Positions 17,815 to 27,217 are shown, counted from the stretch's first letter. The stretch: 64,000 nucleotides of DNA from Sphingomonas psychrotolerans (GCF_002796605.1 NZ_CP024923.1:2232001-2296000), one strand, 5' to 3'. Notes: generated by a model not told the origin, from the sequence alone. Translations and numbers: made by a program.

Positions 17815-18651
17815 TTAGTGCTTCACGCCCCGCCACACGGTCAGATAGGCGCCATAAGCGAGGCCGGTCGCGATCAGCAGGAACAGCACCACCGCGAGGC
17901 CCGCCGAGTGGCGGCGCTGCATCGTCGGCTCTGCCGTCCAGACGAGGAACGCAGCCACGTCCTTCGCCATCTGGTCCTTGGTCGCACGCGTTCCGTCCGA
18001 ATAGGTGACCTGATCGTCGCCGGTAAGCGGCGGCGGCATCGAAATGTTGAGGTTGGCGAAATAGGGATTGAAATACATCCCCTCGGGCGGCTTGGCGAAT
18101 TCGGGGAAGTGCTTGAGCGCTTCGGCCGAGGGCTTTTCGTCATATCCGGTCAGCAGCGAATAAACATAGGCCGCGCCGTCATGCCGCGCCTTGGTCATCA
18201 GGCTCAGGTCCGGCGGCGTGCCGGTGCCCGGATAATAAACCTTGGGGAAACGGTCCGAAGCGAGATTGTCACGCTCGCCCCAGGTGCCTGCCTTCGGATC
18301 CTGCACCGGCTGCTTGATCGGCCAATCCTTGGCGATCTTCTTCACTTCGGCCTCGTTATAGCCGATCTGCTGCAGATCGCGGAACGAGACGAGGTTCAGC
18401 GAATGGCAGCTCGCGCAGACCTTCTCATAGACGAGGAAGCCGCGCTGGATCTGGGCGTTGTCGAACTTGCCCAGCGGGCCGTTCGAAGCGAGGTGCAACT
18501 CCTTGGGATGGTGGTGCATCGCCTCTTCGGCGGTCTCGGCGGGCGGGTTCTGAACCGTGTCGACCACAGTCCAAAGCAGCGCCCATCCGAGCACGCCGAC
18601 GAATGCGGCGCCGATGAGGAACTTGATCGAGCGGATGAAGAGCGGAAGCAT
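17815..18651 (-). CDS. petC: Cytochrome c1, bc1 complex
   Basis: Haem subunit of ubiquinol-cytochrome c reductase that passes electrons from the Rieske centre to soluble cytochrome c. The 278 residues show an N-terminal hydrophobic helix (10-30), the haem attachment site CASCH (79-83), an axial-Met region NISMPPPL, and a C-terminal membrane anchor (about 252-272). There is no cleavable signal of the classical kind. Last gene of petABC, 15 bases after petB. Confidence 0.97.
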   Translation of the reverse strand: MLPLFIRSIKFLIGAAFVGVLGWALLWTVVDTVQNPPAETAEEAMHHHPKELHLASNGPLGKFDNAQIQRGFLVYEKVCASCHSLNLVSFRDLQQIGYNEAEVKKIAKDWPIKQPVQDPKAGTWGERDNLASDRFPKVYYPGTGTPPDLSLMTKARHDGAAYVYSLLTGYDEKPSAEALKHFPEFAKPPEGMYFNPYFANLNISMPPPLTGDDQVTYSDGTRATKDQMAKDVAAFLVWTAEPTMQRRHSAGLAVVLFLLIATGLAYGAYLTVWRGVKH

Positions 18652-18666
18652 TGTCCTGGTTTCCCC

Positions 18667-19956
18667 TTACGCGCTCAGCGCCGTCTCGGTCATCCGCGAG
18701 CCGCCGGCGTCGCCCAGCACTGCCTCGGTGATCGAGTTGGGCAGCGGCTTCGGACGCTCGAGGCGCGAGATGATCGGCACGATGATCAGGAAGTGCGCGA
18801 AATAATACGCAGCGGTGATCTGGCTGATGATGACGATCGCGGGCGTCGCCGCCGAACCGCCGCAATAGCCGAGCACCAGCACATCGAGCACCAACACCCA
18901 GAAAGCGATGCGGTAAGCCGGACGGAAGTTCGCCGAGCGCACCGGCGACTTGTCGAGCCACGGCAGGAAGAACAGCAGCAGGATCGAGCCGAACATCGCG
19001 ATCACGCCCCACAGCTTCGCCGGGATGATCACATCCGCAGTGAACGCGCGCAGGATCGCGTAGAACGGCCAGAAATACCATTCGGGAACGATGTGCGCCG
19101 GAGTCGAGAGCGGGTTGGCCGGGATGTAATTGTCCGGGTGGCCGAGCAGATCGGGGTAGAAGAAGATCAGCGTCGAGAACAGGATCAGGAACACGCCGAC
19201 CCCGAAACCATCCTTCGCGGTATAGTAAGGATGGAACGGGACGGTGTCCTGCTCGCCCTTCACTTCCACGCCGGTCGGGTTCGACGAGCCCGGAATGTGG
19301 AGTGCCCAGATGTGGAGGATCACGGCGCCCGCGATCACGAAGGGCAGCAGATAGTGGAGCGAGAAGAAGCGATTGAGCGCGGCGTCGTCCGGCGCGTAGC
19401 CGCCGAGCAGCCACACCCGGATCCATTCGCCGACCACCGGAATGGCGGAGAAGAAGCCGGTGATCACCTGCGCGCCCCAGAAGCTCATCTGCCCCCAAGG
19501 GAGCACATAGCCCATGAACGCAGTGGCCATCAGCAGCAGGAAGATTACCACGCCGATCAGCCACACCATCTCGCGCGGTGCCTTGTACGATCCGTAATAA
19601 AGGCCGCGGAAGATGTGGATATAGACGACCAGCAGGAACATGCTGGCGCCGTTGGCGTGCGCGAAGCGCAGGAACCAGCCAGCGTTGACGTCGCGCATGA
19701 TCGTGCCGTTGATCGATTCGAACGCACCGGCCGCCGACGAATGGAAGTGCATCGCGAGCACGATGCCGGTGACGATCTGGATGACCAGACACACCCCGGC
19801 GAGCACGCCGAAATTCCAGAAATAGTTGAGGTTGCGCGGCACCGGATAGCCGGCGCCGACTGCGTTATAGACGAAGCGCGGCAGCGGAAGACGGCTGTCT
19901 ATCCACTGCGTCAGCGGGTTCTTGGGTTGGTAATGGCGTGCCCAGGGGAAGCTCAT
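18667..19956 (-). CDS. petB: Cytochrome b, bc1 complex
   Basis: Membrane core of the bc1 complex holding two b haems and the quinol sites. 429 residues with eight predicted helices. The Qo-site [10 protein letters not shown] motif is clear, as are the haem-ligand helices with HANGAS and [13 protein letters not shown]. Lies between petA (13-base gap) and petC (15-base gap) in one operon. Confidence 0.98.
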   Translation of the reverse strand: MSFPWARHYQPKNPLTQWIDSRLPLPRFVYNAVGAGYPVPRNLNYFWNFGVLAGVCLVIQIVTGIVLAMHFHSSAAGAFESINGTIMRDVNAGWFLRFAHANGASMFLLVVYIHIFRGLYYGSYKAPREMVWLIGVVIFLLLMATAFMGYVLPWGQMSFWGAQVITGFFSAIPVVGEWIRVWLLGGYAPDDAALNRFFSLHYLLPFVIAGAVILHIWALHIPGSSNPTGVEVKGEQDTVPFHPYYTAKDGFGVGVFLILFSTLIFFYPDLLGHPDNYIPANPLSTPAHIVPEWYFWPFYAILRAFTADVIIPAKLWGVIAMFGSILLLFFLPWLDKSPVRSANFRPAYRIAFWVLVLDVLVLGYCGGSAATPAIVIISQITAAYYFAHFLIIVPIISRLERPKPLPNSITEAVLGDAGGSRMTETALSA

Positions 19957-19968
19957 CTGCGTCTATCC

Positions 19969-20553
19969 TCAACCGACCACGACGACCGTGGGCGACGTGA
20001 ATTCATAATCGGGAACCGCCAGGTTGGTCGGAGCCGGACCTTGACGGATGCGGCCGGCGGTGTCGTAGGCCGAGCCGTGGCACGGGCAGAAATAGCCGCC
20101 GAACGGCCCGCGATTCTCGCCTTCGCCCGCACCCAGCGGCACGCAGCCGAGATGGGTGCACACGCCCAGCGTGATCAGCCAGTTGCTGTGCCCTTCCTTG
20201 GTGCGCTCGGCGAGCGTCTGCGGATCGCGCAGACTCGACACCGGAACCGCGTCGGCCGCGGCGATCTCCGCCGGCGTCAGGTTACGCACGAACAAAGGCT
20301 GCTTACGGAAGCTGGTCTTGATCGCCTGGCCCGGCTCGATCGCCGTAACGTCGATTTCGGTGGTCGATTGCGCGAGCACGTCGGCCGACGGGTTCATCGA
20401 ATTGATCAGCGGCAGCACGGTCACCGCCCCGCCCACCCCGGCGAAGGCGACGGCGGCGATCTGCAGATAATCGCGGCGGCGCGGGTTCTCGATCACATCG
20501 CCTGGGGGGACCACGGTCTGGGTCGGGGAAACACCGTCTTCAAGCGTTGCCAT
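19969..20553 (-). CDS. petA: Rieske iron-sulfur subunit, bc1 complex
   Basis: Carries the 2Fe-2S cluster that takes the first electron from ubiquinol. 194 residues: a twin-arginine-like RRRDYL (25-30) before a membrane helix (31-50), then the cluster motifs CTHLGC (132-137) and CPCHGS (156-161). First gene of petABC. A 754-base gap with decayed sequence lies upstream. Confidence 0.97.
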   Translation of the reverse strand: MATLEDGVSPTQTVVPPGDVIENPRRRDYLQIAAVAFAGVGGAVTVLPLINSMNPSADVLAQSTTEIDVTAIEPGQAIKTSFRKQPLFVRNLTPAEIAAADAVPVSSLRDPQTLAERTKEGHSNWLITLGVCTHLGCVPLGAGEGENRGPFGGYFCPCHGSAYDTAGRIRQGPAPTNLAVPDYEFTSPTVVVVG

Positions 20554-21307
20554 GCTTCAGCCCTTGCACTTCAGAACAATCCGCGACGACCGCGCGGGGT
20601 AACGGGACGCAGGCGCATACGCACCCAGAGCCGCCCGGTGCCCCCGGTGGCTTGGCCGGCCTGATAGACGTGGCGAAGCGGCTTTGCCAACAAGGATTTT
20701 GTCGGCGGTGTGGCGCACACTCGCGCACTCTCTCCCGCGGACGGAGCCGAACGCCGAGGGCGCTTGTGCGCCTCGCCCCGCTCTACCCCGGGATCCCCGG
20801 CAATGTCGGCACGCTTTCGATCCGGTGGCGCCGCGCGTCTTCGAGTCAAGCCGACGCCAACCAAAAGGTTGGCATGGACGACGATCCCCCACCTTTTGGC
20901 TGGATCCACAAAGCGCGGATTTGCGCGGTTTTCGCGCTTCTCGACGCGGCGGCGCTTGACACCCGCTTGACCCGTTCGCGTCAACACAGTCAAGCGTCAA
21001 CCCGATACGCGGAGACGCTGCCCGCCACTTTTGCCATCCGTCGTCCATCGTCGAATGGAAGCAGAACAAATCCTACATTACCAGTGCCAGTCTCCGGACG
21101 AGGCCCTGCCTGAGCGGGATGTCGGCTTATGCCCCAGTTCCCGTCATTCCGGGCCAGCAGAGCGCCGCCCGATTGCGGACGTTCGATCATCGTGTAAGTT
21201 GGTCTTCGCCTCGACGCCGTCCGAGCGCGCGTCGGGCGACGAGGTGCTTGGCGGGTTCGATTCCCCTTCATTTCACCGCGCTCGTCGGAGGGTAAAGCCA
21301 CCCAGAC
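20554..21307. other. 754-base stretch with no intact gene
   Basis: Should hold the petABC promoter near its left end. It contains the decayed trmL start at 20766 and two nested inverted repeats: gccaacc/ggttggc around AAAA at 20856-20873, and ccaaaaggt (20861-20869) with accttttgg (20891-20899). A GGGTTCGATTCCC at 21253-21265 looks like a tRNA T-arm without the rest of a tRNA. Several frames stay open but none has family-like sequence. Confidence 0.6.
20766..20813 (+). pseudogene. trmL: Decayed 5' fragment of trmL (copy A)
   Basis: From GTG at 20766 the frame reads VRLAPLYPGIPGNVGT, close to the conserved start of the tRNA (cytidine(34)-2'-O)-methyltransferase TrmL (MRLAL.QPDI.GNVGT). It matches the second remnant at 21988 at about 35 of 45 bases. 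After about codon 17 the similarity ends and no SPOUT-fold motif follows. No functional protein is expected. Confidence 0.55.
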
Positions 21308-21835
21308 CTATCTAGAACCGGCATCAAGTTGATACTTGGCTTTCTCCAGAGGATCGACCTCATAACCAGATGGGGTCCTCACCAAATCCATTCGATGAGG
21401 GATTGCGCCAGTCGGCATGATCGGCAGTCGTATAGTTTGCACCCAACGAGCCGAGACGCGGCGCATTACGCTGTCGCGGAACGCCGCTACGCGCTCGGGT
21501 TGGGTCCCCTTGGAAAAGCTGAACCAGACGAAACCCAGATTGTCGGGCAGGTCCATCGCAGACGCGACGGCCTCTTCATCGTTTCCTCGCCACACCGCCG
21601 CATTCATCGTGATCGGCGACGCAACCGAAAGATACCGCAGTTCATCAGGCGTGGCCGCATCGAGATGGTAGCCGACGCGGGAAGCCTCTTCCCGGACGAC
21701 GTTCAAGAATGCTTGCTTGTCTGCCTGCGTCGGTAGCGGGACTTCAAATGCTGCCACCGTGCGTGCGCTCTCCGGCTGATCCGCCTCTGCGCATGACGAG
21801 CATACTGCCACGAATGCCAAGGCGAAACGCTTCAT
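21308..21835 (-). CDS. Exported protein of unknown function
   Basis: A 175-residue protein with a signal peptide (MKRFALAFVAVCSSC, then AEADQPESA). Cys15 could be lipidated, but the lipobox is imperfect. The mature part mixes helices and strands with no motif I recognise. It sits alone in a gene-poor stretch between petA and hemF, flanked by trmL remnants, and its codon use is less GC-biased than its neighbours, which suggests later arrival. Two open frames overlap it on the other strand; this one is favoured for its signal peptide. Confidence 0.55.
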   Translation of the reverse strand: MKRFALAFVAVCSSCAEADQPESARTVAAFEVPLPTQADKQAFLNVVREEASRVGYHLDAATPDELRYLSVASPITMNAAVWRGNDEEAVASAMDLPDNLGFVWFSFSKGTQPERVAAFRDSVMRRVSARWVQTIRLPIMPTGAIPHRMDLVRTPSGYEVDPLEKAKYQLDAGSR

Positions 21836-21987
21836 TCGGCGAGATTAGCGCGATGGCTGGCGCTCGCAAACCATCATAGCTCGTCGAAACCTGATAGTCC
21901 GCTGTCCACCCAATTTCATCCCTCGCCATGACTAACAATGCAGCAATCAGGATGACGCGCGACCGGGGCCGCTAACCCCGGCCGGGT

Positions 21988-22080
21988 ATGCGCCTCGCTT
22001 TGTTCCAGCCCGATATCGCCGGCAATGTCGGCATCGCGTTCGGCGAGGCGCTGCGCCAGACCGATGGCTGGCCGGTCTGA
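21988..22080 (+). pseudogene. trmL: trmL reduced by internal deletion to its first and last codons (copy B)
   Basis: ATG at 21988 to TGA at 22078-22080 encodes 30 residues. The first 15 (MRLALFQPDIAGNVG) are the conserved N terminus of TrmL, which 2'-O-methylates the wobble base of tRNA-Leu. The last 15 (IAFGEALRQTDGWPV) match the C-terminal helix of TrmL, normally following residue 120 or so. About 120 codons are missing between them, in frame. hemF follows 56 bases later, which is where trmL sits in related genomes as far as I recall. The SAM-binding knot is gone. Confidence 0.7.
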
Positions 22081-22135
22081 GCGGGACATTCTGTCCCCTC
22101 GACAGGCTTCCCTGCCCGCGCCTATCAGCCGGCGC

Positions 22136-22978
22136 ATGCAAGAGCCCGACCCCCGGCAGCAAGCCGCCCGCACCTGGTTCGAAAATCTGCGCACGTCGAT
22201 CTGCGCCGAATTCGAGGCGATCGAGGCCGAGGCGGGCTCGGACGCGAAATTCGACTATCTCGCCTGGGACCGCGCCGATCCTTCGGGCGCGCCCGGCGGC
22301 GGCGGCGTGCGCGGGGTGATGAAGGGCAAGGTGTTCGAGAAGGTCGGCGTCAACGTCTCGACCGTCGGCGGCAGCTTCGAAGGCGATTTCGCGCGGACGA
22401 TCCATGGCGCCGCCGAGGATCCGAGCTTCTTCGCCACCGGGATCAGCCTCGTCGCGCACATGGCCAATCCGCACGTACCCGCGGTGCACATGAACACGCG
22501 CTTCCTTGTCACCACCAAGCGCTGGTTCGGCGGCGGTGCTGATCTCAACCCGCCGATTCCCTATGACGAGGATACCGCTGAGTTCCACGCCGCGTTGCAG
22601 ACCGCGTGCGACGCCCACGATCCCGAGCATTATCCGCGCTTCAAGAAGTGGGCGGACGACTATTTCTATATCCCCCACCGCAAGGTCCATCGCGGCGTCG
22701 GCGGGATATTCTACGATCATCTCGAAGGCGATTGGGACGCCGATTTCGCCTTCACTCAAGATGTCGGCCGCGCGTTTCTCGAGATTTTCCCGCGTATTGT
22801 CCGCCGCCGGATGCACCTGCCCTTCACCGAGGCCGACAAAGCGCAGCAGCTCGAATGGCGCGGCCGCTATGCCGAATTCAACCTGATCTACGATCGCGGT
22901 ACTCTGTTTGGGCTCAAGACCGGTGGCAATGTCGATGCGATCCTGATGAGCCTGCCCCCGATGGCGACCTGGGGCTGA
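22136..22978 (+). CDS. hemF: Oxygen-dependent coproporphyrinogen III oxidase
   Basis: Oxidative decarboxylation of coproporphyrinogen III to protoporphyrinogen IX in haem synthesis. 280 residues from the ATG at 22136, whose product starts MQEPDPRQQAARTWFENLR; the frame is open further upstream but only through the trmL remnant. Family blocks include GGGGVRGVMKGKVFEKVGVN, NTRFL, WFGGGADLNPP, YFYIPHRKVHRGVGGIFYDH and RGTLFGLKTGGN. The N-terminal region and active-site His/Asp residues are intact. Confidence 0.96.
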   Translation: MQEPDPRQQAARTWFENLRTSICAEFEAIEAEAGSDAKFDYLAWDRADPSGAPGGGGVRGVMKGKVFEKVGVNVSTVGGSFEGDFARTIHGAAEDPSFFATGISLVAHMANPHVPAVHMNTRFLVTTKRWFGGGADLNPPIPYDEDTAEFHAALQTACDAHDPEHYPRFKKWADDYFYIPHRKVHRGVGGIFYDHLEGDWDADFAFTQDVGRAFLEIFPRIVRRRMHLPFTEADKAQQLEWRGRYAEFNLIYDRGTLFGLKTGGNVDAILMSLPPMATWG

Positions 22979-22984
22979 TGCGAG

Positions 22985-23090
22985 CATCACCCTCGCCCTT
23001 CCCACCGCCTGCGGCGGCGGGCCCCTTCCCTCTTCCAATGGGAGAGGGAGGGAGGCGCCGCAGGCGCCGGAAGGGTGAGGGTGGGTGCGG
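22985..23090. repeat. Long imperfect palindrome between hemF and the GNAT gene
   Basis: caccctcgcccttcc at the left pairs with ggaagggtgagggtg at the right, and an inner ccttccctcttcc/ggagagggaggg arm closes on AAT. It belongs to the CCCTCTCC/GGGAGAGGG-type palindromes also seen near 27.2, 44.7 and 46.1 kb. Confidence 0.7.
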
Positions 23091-23099
23091 GAAGCTCAG

Positions 23100-23696
23100 A
23101 TGCCCCTGAACCCCGTTCCCGACGATCACGTCGCGACGATCGTCACTTCGCTGGAGATGCGGAGCAAGCCGCCGCTGCGCCCGGCGGCGGCCTCGCCGCT
23201 TCGCCTCGCCCATTGGCCCGCGCCGGCGAGCGAGAAATACAAGACGCTGTTCCGCCGGGTCGGCGCGCCGTGGCTGTGGTTCTCGCGGCTGGTGATCCCG
23301 GAAGAGGCGCTGCGCCGGATCCTCGATGACGACAAGGTCGAGGTCTATGCCGTTACCGATCGCGCCGGGATCGAGCTTGGCATGCTCGAGCTCGACTTTC
23401 GCGTCGAAGGCAATTGCGAGCTTTCTTATGTCGGGCTGGTCCCCGAACTCACCGGCAAGGGCAATGGCGGCTGGCTGATGGCGCAGGCGCTGGGGCTGGC
23501 ATGGCGCAAAGGCGTGGAGCGGGTCTGGGTGCACACCTGCACGCTCGATCATCCGGCGGCGCTCGGCTTCTACCGACGCCACGGCTTCGTGCCCTATAAG
23601 CGCACCGTCGAGAGCTTCGCCGATCCGCGGATCGGCGGGATCCTCGCGCCCGATGCGGCGCCTCACATCCCCTGTCTGGGTTCGCTCCGGCGATAG
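23100..23696 (+). CDS. GNAT family N-acetyltransferase
   Basis: Transfers an acetyl group from acetyl-CoA to an unknown amine. 198 residues; the acetyl-CoA pyrophosphate loop is LTGKGNGGWLM (about 121-131) and the C-terminal block HPAALGFYRRHGF is typical. The ATG at 23100 has gggaag upstream; a GTG at 23085 is the alternative. Overlaps the convergent membrane-protein gene by 34 bases. Confidence 0.88.
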   Translation: MPLNPVPDDHVATIVTSLEMRSKPPLRPAAASPLRLAHWPAPASEKYKTLFRRVGAPWLWFSRLVIPEEALRRILDDDKVEVYAVTDRAGIELGMLELDFRVEGNCELSYVGLVPELTGKGNGGWLMAQALGLAWRKGVERVWVHTCTLDHPAALGFYRRHGFVPYKRTVESFADPRIGGILAPDAAPHIPCLGSLRR

Positions 23697-24394
23697 GCCG
23701 CCACGCGCAGCACCGCGAGCACCGACCAGGCCAGCCCGCCGATCAGCGCGGTCGCGACATAGCCGACCGCCAGGGCCGCCCGCGCATTGATCAGCGCGGC
23801 GAGACCGCCGATCAGGCCGGTCGACACCACGACCAGCAGCATCGCGCCGAGGAAGGTTAGCCCGGCGGCGGCCAGCAGCACGATCCAGCCGAACCCCGCG
23901 CTGCGCCGCCAGCCTTGCCGAAACGCCTCGATCACCCCGCGTTCGGGCGCCACGGCGAAGGCAGGCCCCGCCAGCCAGGTTCGCGCGAAGGCGAACAGCC
24001 CGGGCAGCAGGAACAGCGACGAGCCGAAGCTGAACAGCAAGGCGGCCGTGATGTCGATGAGCACATAAGGCAGGAAGCGCCGCAGCGTCAGCAGCAGCAC
24101 TTCGCCAAGCGTGCGTCCGCCGCCCTGCAGATAGAGGTTGAGCACCGCGAAGGTGCCGAAGTCGATCGCGAGATTGGCGAGCAGGATCGGCAGCAGATTG
24201 GCGACGTAGAACGCAATCACCGCCTCGCGCAGCTTTTCCGGCGCGACGTCGGCGAAGCCGCTGTCGGCGAGCATCAGGACGATGCCGAGCATCGGCACGA
24301 CGAAGAACATGCCGGCGATCGGCACCAGCAATTCGCGCTCGCTGCGCCAGAGAGAGCGCGCGTCCGAGAGCACGCCCACGAGGCCGAGGGTCAT
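23663..24394 (-). CDS. Multi-pass membrane protein of unknown function
   Basis: A 243-residue protein with about six hydrophobic helices and a short amphipathic region rich in Arg before helix 3. It resembles in layout the next gene upstream, with which it overlaps by ATGA at 24391-24394, so the pair may form a complex. The family is not clearly recognised; glycerophosphodiesterase-type membrane domains have a similar helix pattern. No enzyme motif. Confidence 0.7.
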   Translation of the reverse strand: MTLGLVGVLSDARSLWRSERELLVPIAGMFFVVPMLGIVLMLADSGFADVAPEKLREAVIAFYVANLLPILLANLAIDFGTFAVLNLYLQGGGRTLGEVLLLTLRRFLPYVLIDITAALLFSFGSSLFLLPGLFAFARTWLAGPAFAVAPERGVIEAFRQGWRRSAGFGWIVLLAAAGLTFLGAMLLVVVSTGLIGGLAALINARAALAVGYVATALIGGLAWSVLAVLRVAAYRRSEPRQGM

Positions 24395-25230
24395 ACCGCA
24401 GTTTCGCCGTGCCGGAAGCCGGCTTGTGCAGTCAGTGCCAGATAAAGTTTGGCGGTGAAGGCCGGCGAAATCACCATGAAGGCCGACTGGACCGCGGCGA
24501 CGACGATCGAGGTCATCACGCTCGCCAGCGTCACCCCTCCGTCATTCCCGGCCACGAGGGTGAAGATGCTGCCGAACACGGTCTTTGCCGCCAGCCCCGC
24601 CACCATGCTGACGATCGCGTAGAGCAGGATGACGCCGACGATGCGAAGCGCCGTCCCGCGGGTCAGCGACCACGATTGCCCGAACGCGCTCAGCACGCGG
24701 TTTTCGCGGACCACCACCGGCGTCGCCACGATCAACCGCGCGAGCACCCAGAGCAGAAAGATCGTGAGCGCGACGAGATAGATGCCGATGAACCAGGCCA
24801 TCGACCTGCTCATCTCGACAGTCTCGCGGTTCGCGATCGCCGCCATGTCATAGCCGTTGAAAGTCAGCACGGCCGGGATTGGCAGCACGAGCAAGGCAGC
24901 ACCCGCAAACATCACCAGCCAAACCACCAGCGCCGGCAGGAACCGCCGCGTCGCGATGTTCGCGGCGCTGCGCTCGGAGGCGATGTCGAGCGCCATCGCG
25001 GTGATCGCGAGCGATCCCCAGAGCGACACCAGAGCGAACACGATCTTCAATCCGGAGAGGAGAGCCGTGAGACCCGGCCCCGCCCCGGTCATCGCCGCTT
25101 CGAAATTGCCTTCGATCGACGCCGGCACGAAGAAGGCGAGCAAGGCGATCGGCACGATGGCGGCGATATTGTCGCTCAGGAATTCGGCCGTCCGATCCCA
25201 AACGGTTGCCATCTTCACCATGCCATTCAT
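24391..25230 (-). CDS. Multi-pass membrane protein of unknown function
   Basis: 279 residues, about six helices, with the motif VVRENRVLSAFGQSWSLTRG that is seen in glycerophosphoryl-diesterase membrane-domain type proteins. It is translationally coupled to the following gene by an ATGA overlap. Three in-frame ATGs lie close together (25230, 25221, 25212); the AAGGGA just before 25230 is best spaced for 25221. Function unknown. Confidence 0.7.
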   Translation of the reverse strand: MNGMVKMATVWDRTAEFLSDNIAAIVPIALLAFFVPASIEGNFEAAMTGAGPGLTALLSGLKIVFALVSLWGSLAITAMALDIASERSAANIATRRFLPALVVWLVMFAGAALLVLPIPAVLTFNGYDMAAIANRETVEMSRSMAWFIGIYLVALTIFLLWVLARLIVATPVVVRENRVLSAFGQSWSLTRGTALRIVGVILLYAIVSMVAGLAAKTVFGSIFTLVAGNDGGVTLASVMTSIVVAAVQSAFMVISPAFTAKLYLALTAQAGFRHGETAV

Positions 25231-25318
25231 TCCCTTTGACCCCGACCGCCCGTGTTAGCCGCGCGCCCGGACGTTGCCAATGCTTGCGAAACCCCGCGTC
25301 CCGGCGCAATCGGCCCGA

Positions 25319-25963
25319 ATGACATCCGATATCGAATGGCGGATCGAACCCGGCCGGATCGACTATGCCGAGGCGCTCGCGGACATGGAGGCGCGCGCTG
25401 CCGCCGTCACCCGCGGCGAGGCGCGCGAACTGATCTGGCTGCTCGAACATCCGCCGGTCTACACCGCCGGCACCAGCGCCACCGATACCGCCGAGTTGCT
25501 CGACCCGCGCTTCCCGGTCCATCGCACCGGCCGCGGCGGGCGCTACACCTATCACGGGCCAGGCCAGCGCATCGGCTATGTCGTGCTCGACCTGCGCAAC
25601 CGCCGCCGCGACGTGCGCTGCTATGTCCACGCGCTCGAGGGCTGGGTGATCGCCGCGCTGGACGCATGTGGCATCGCGGCGTTCCGCGCGCCCGGCCGGA
25701 TCGGCATCTGGACGCTCGACCAGACCGGGAAGGAAGCCAAGATCGGCGCGATCGGCGTGCGCATCCGGCAATGGGTGACGCTTCACGGCTTCGCCGTGAA
25801 CCTCTCGCCCGATCTCGATCACTTCACCGGGATCGTGCCCTGCGGCATCGCCGAATTTCCCGTCACCAGCGCCGCCGCCCTCGGCAAGCCCATCACTGCG
25901 ACCCAGTTCGATTCGGCGCTGGCTGCCACATTTTCGCCGTTTTTGAAGGCTCTGAGTGGCTGA
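25319..25963 (+). CDS. lipB: Lipoyl(octanoyl) transferase
   Basis: Moves octanoyl from acyl carrier protein to lipoyl domains, first step of lipoate assembly. 214 residues from the ATG at 25319. The family motif [12 protein letters not shown] is at 72-83, catalytic Lys141 is in KIGAIGVRI and catalytic Cys175 in VPCGI. Divergent from the membrane-protein pair. The frame remains open upstream to 25274 but the extension is not conserved in character. Confidence 0.95.
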   Translation: MTSDIEWRIEPGRIDYAEALADMEARAAAVTRGEARELIWLLEHPPVYTAGTSATDTAELLDPRFPVHRTGRGGRYTYHGPGQRIGYVVLDLRNRRRDVRCYVHALEGWVIAALDACGIAAFRAPGRIGIWTLDQTGKEAKIGAIGVRIRQWVTLHGFAVNLSPDLDHFTGIVPCGIAEFPVTSAAALGKPITATQFDSALAATFSPFLKALSG

Positions 25964-26072
25964 AGGTCAAATCGAGTCTTGAGGGCTCGCCTTAAACCGA
26001 CTAATGTCCAGTCCGGTTTGGGTTATTAACGGCGTATCCGCTGTCCAAATCCACTATCTAGGGAGCTTTTAC

Positions 26073-26327
26073 ATGCGTGCAGTCCTTTCCAAGATCGTTG
26101 CAGGTTCGATGATCGCCGGCGCGGCCCTTCTGGCCTCGGCGTGCACCAGCAACGAATCGTCGACCAACGTGACGAACACCACCGAAGTCGTGCCGACCGA
26201 GAACGTCACCACGACCGACACGATGGTCACCAACATCGACGCGGCCGCTCCGATCGAGAACGCTGGCGCCGAGGTGAACACCACCACGACGACCACCGAG
26301 AACACCACCGTCGGCAACGCGATGTAA
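26073..26327 (+). CDS. Small Thr/Asn-rich lipoprotein
   Basis: 84 residues: signal peptide with lipobox ASAC (Cys about 25) and a mature part made almost wholly of Thr, Asn, Glu and Val (NTTEVVPTENVTTTD). No fold is predicted from sight. The ATG at 26073 has agggag and a strong terminator follows, so it is a well-defined single-gene unit, probably abundant. Function unknown. Confidence 0.8.
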   Translation: MRAVLSKIVAGSMIAGAALLASACTSNESSTNVTNTTEVVPTENVTTTDTMVTNIDAAAPIENAGAEVNTTTTTTENTTVGNAM

Positions 26328-26352
26328 TCATCGCGCGTCAGCGTGTTTGAAG

Positions 26353-26382
26353 GGGCCGTCCGGGCGACCGGGCGGCCCTTTT
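26353..26382 (+). terminator. Intrinsic terminator of the small lipoprotein gene
   Basis: An 11-bp stem (26353-26363 with 26368-26378, one T-G pair) around a GCGA tetraloop, followed by TTTT at 26379-26382. Confidence 0.88.
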
Positions 26383-26485
26383 CCATTGGGGAATGCCCGC
26401 GCGCGGAGGGGGCCGCGAAAAAAGAGCTTGGGCGCGGAGTCAAAACTCCTTAACCACCCGTGCAACCAGCCAAAAAGAGGGCGTG

Positions 26486-27169
26486 ATGCTCGTTTCGCGT
26501 ATCGTATCCGTCGTGGCCGTGATGGCCGGCCTGTTTGCCGCCGTACCGGCATCGGCGCAGTTCTTCCTCAAATCGAGAGACTTTTCGGGCGCCCGTGTAA
26601 CCGGCGCCGAGCCCGGCATGACCGGCCCCGCTTTGTCCGACGCCACTCCGGCCGAACTCCGCGCCGCTTTGGTGTGGAATCTGCGCGCCGCGCTCAACGT
26701 CGCTGCGCTGCAATGCCAGTTCGAACCGACGTTGCTGACGCTGGGTAATTACAATGCGATCCTCAAAGATCACGAAGTCGAACTGCGTGAATCTTACGTG
26801 ACGCTCGAGAAATATTTTACACGCGTGAACAAGAACAAGAAGGTCGGCCAAACCGAACTCGACAAGTTCGGCACGCGTGTCTATTCGGGCTTTTCCACCG
26901 TCTCTGGTCAGCTTTCATTCTGCCAGACAGCCGCCACAATCGGCCATGATGCGCTGTTTCTGCGCCGCGGCACTTTTGGCGAGCTGGCGCAGGACCGGAT
27001 ACGCGAGCTGCGTGCCAGTCTTGCCCCGTGGGGCGAGCAGTTCCGCCGCGGCATCAGCTATCAGGCGTTGAGCTTCACCCAGCTCCCGCCGTTCGGCAAC
27101 GACAAATGCTGGCGCAAGGGCACCTATCAGAAAAAGAAGTGCGGCGCCCTGCACGTGGCGACCCGCTAA
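26486..27169 (+). CDS. Exported protein of unknown function
   Basis: 227 residues with a clear signal peptide (MLVSRIVSVVAVMAGLFAAVPASAQ, cleavage after ASA). The mature protein is mainly helical with four cysteines (in LQCQF, LSFCQ, DKCWR and KKCGA) that could form two disulfides. Chosen start ATG 26486 has agagg upstream. No family recognised; it follows the lipoprotein terminator and so has its own promoter. Confidence 0.75.
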   Translation: MLVSRIVSVVAVMAGLFAAVPASAQFFLKSRDFSGARVTGAEPGMTGPALSDATPAELRAALVWNLRAALNVAALQCQFEPTLLTLGNYNAILKDHEVELRESYVTLEKYFTRVNKNKKVGQTELDKFGTRVYSGFSTVSGQLSFCQTAATIGHDALFLRRGTFGELAQDRIRELRASLAPWGEQFRRGISYQALSFTQLPPFGNDKCWRKGTYQKKKCGALHVATR

Positions 27170-27217
27170 AGTCGGCAGCCACACGGCGGCAACAACCTCG
27201 GTAGCAGGCGCTCCTCT

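Noticed and set aside
17476..20664. A 3.2 kb open frame on the plus strand
   Set aside because: It is antisense to the clear petA, petB and petC genes and has a Arg/Ala/His-rich composition; such frames arise from GC-rich codon bias.
20547..21113. A 188-codon frame after petA as a real gene
   Set aside because: Only the first trmL-like codons from 20766 are recognisable; the rest lacks any motif and start signal.
21253..21265. GGGTTCGATTCCC, like a tRNA T-arm
   Set aside because: No matching acceptor, D-arm or anticodon arm within 90 bases upstream; it may be a tRNA scrap or chance.
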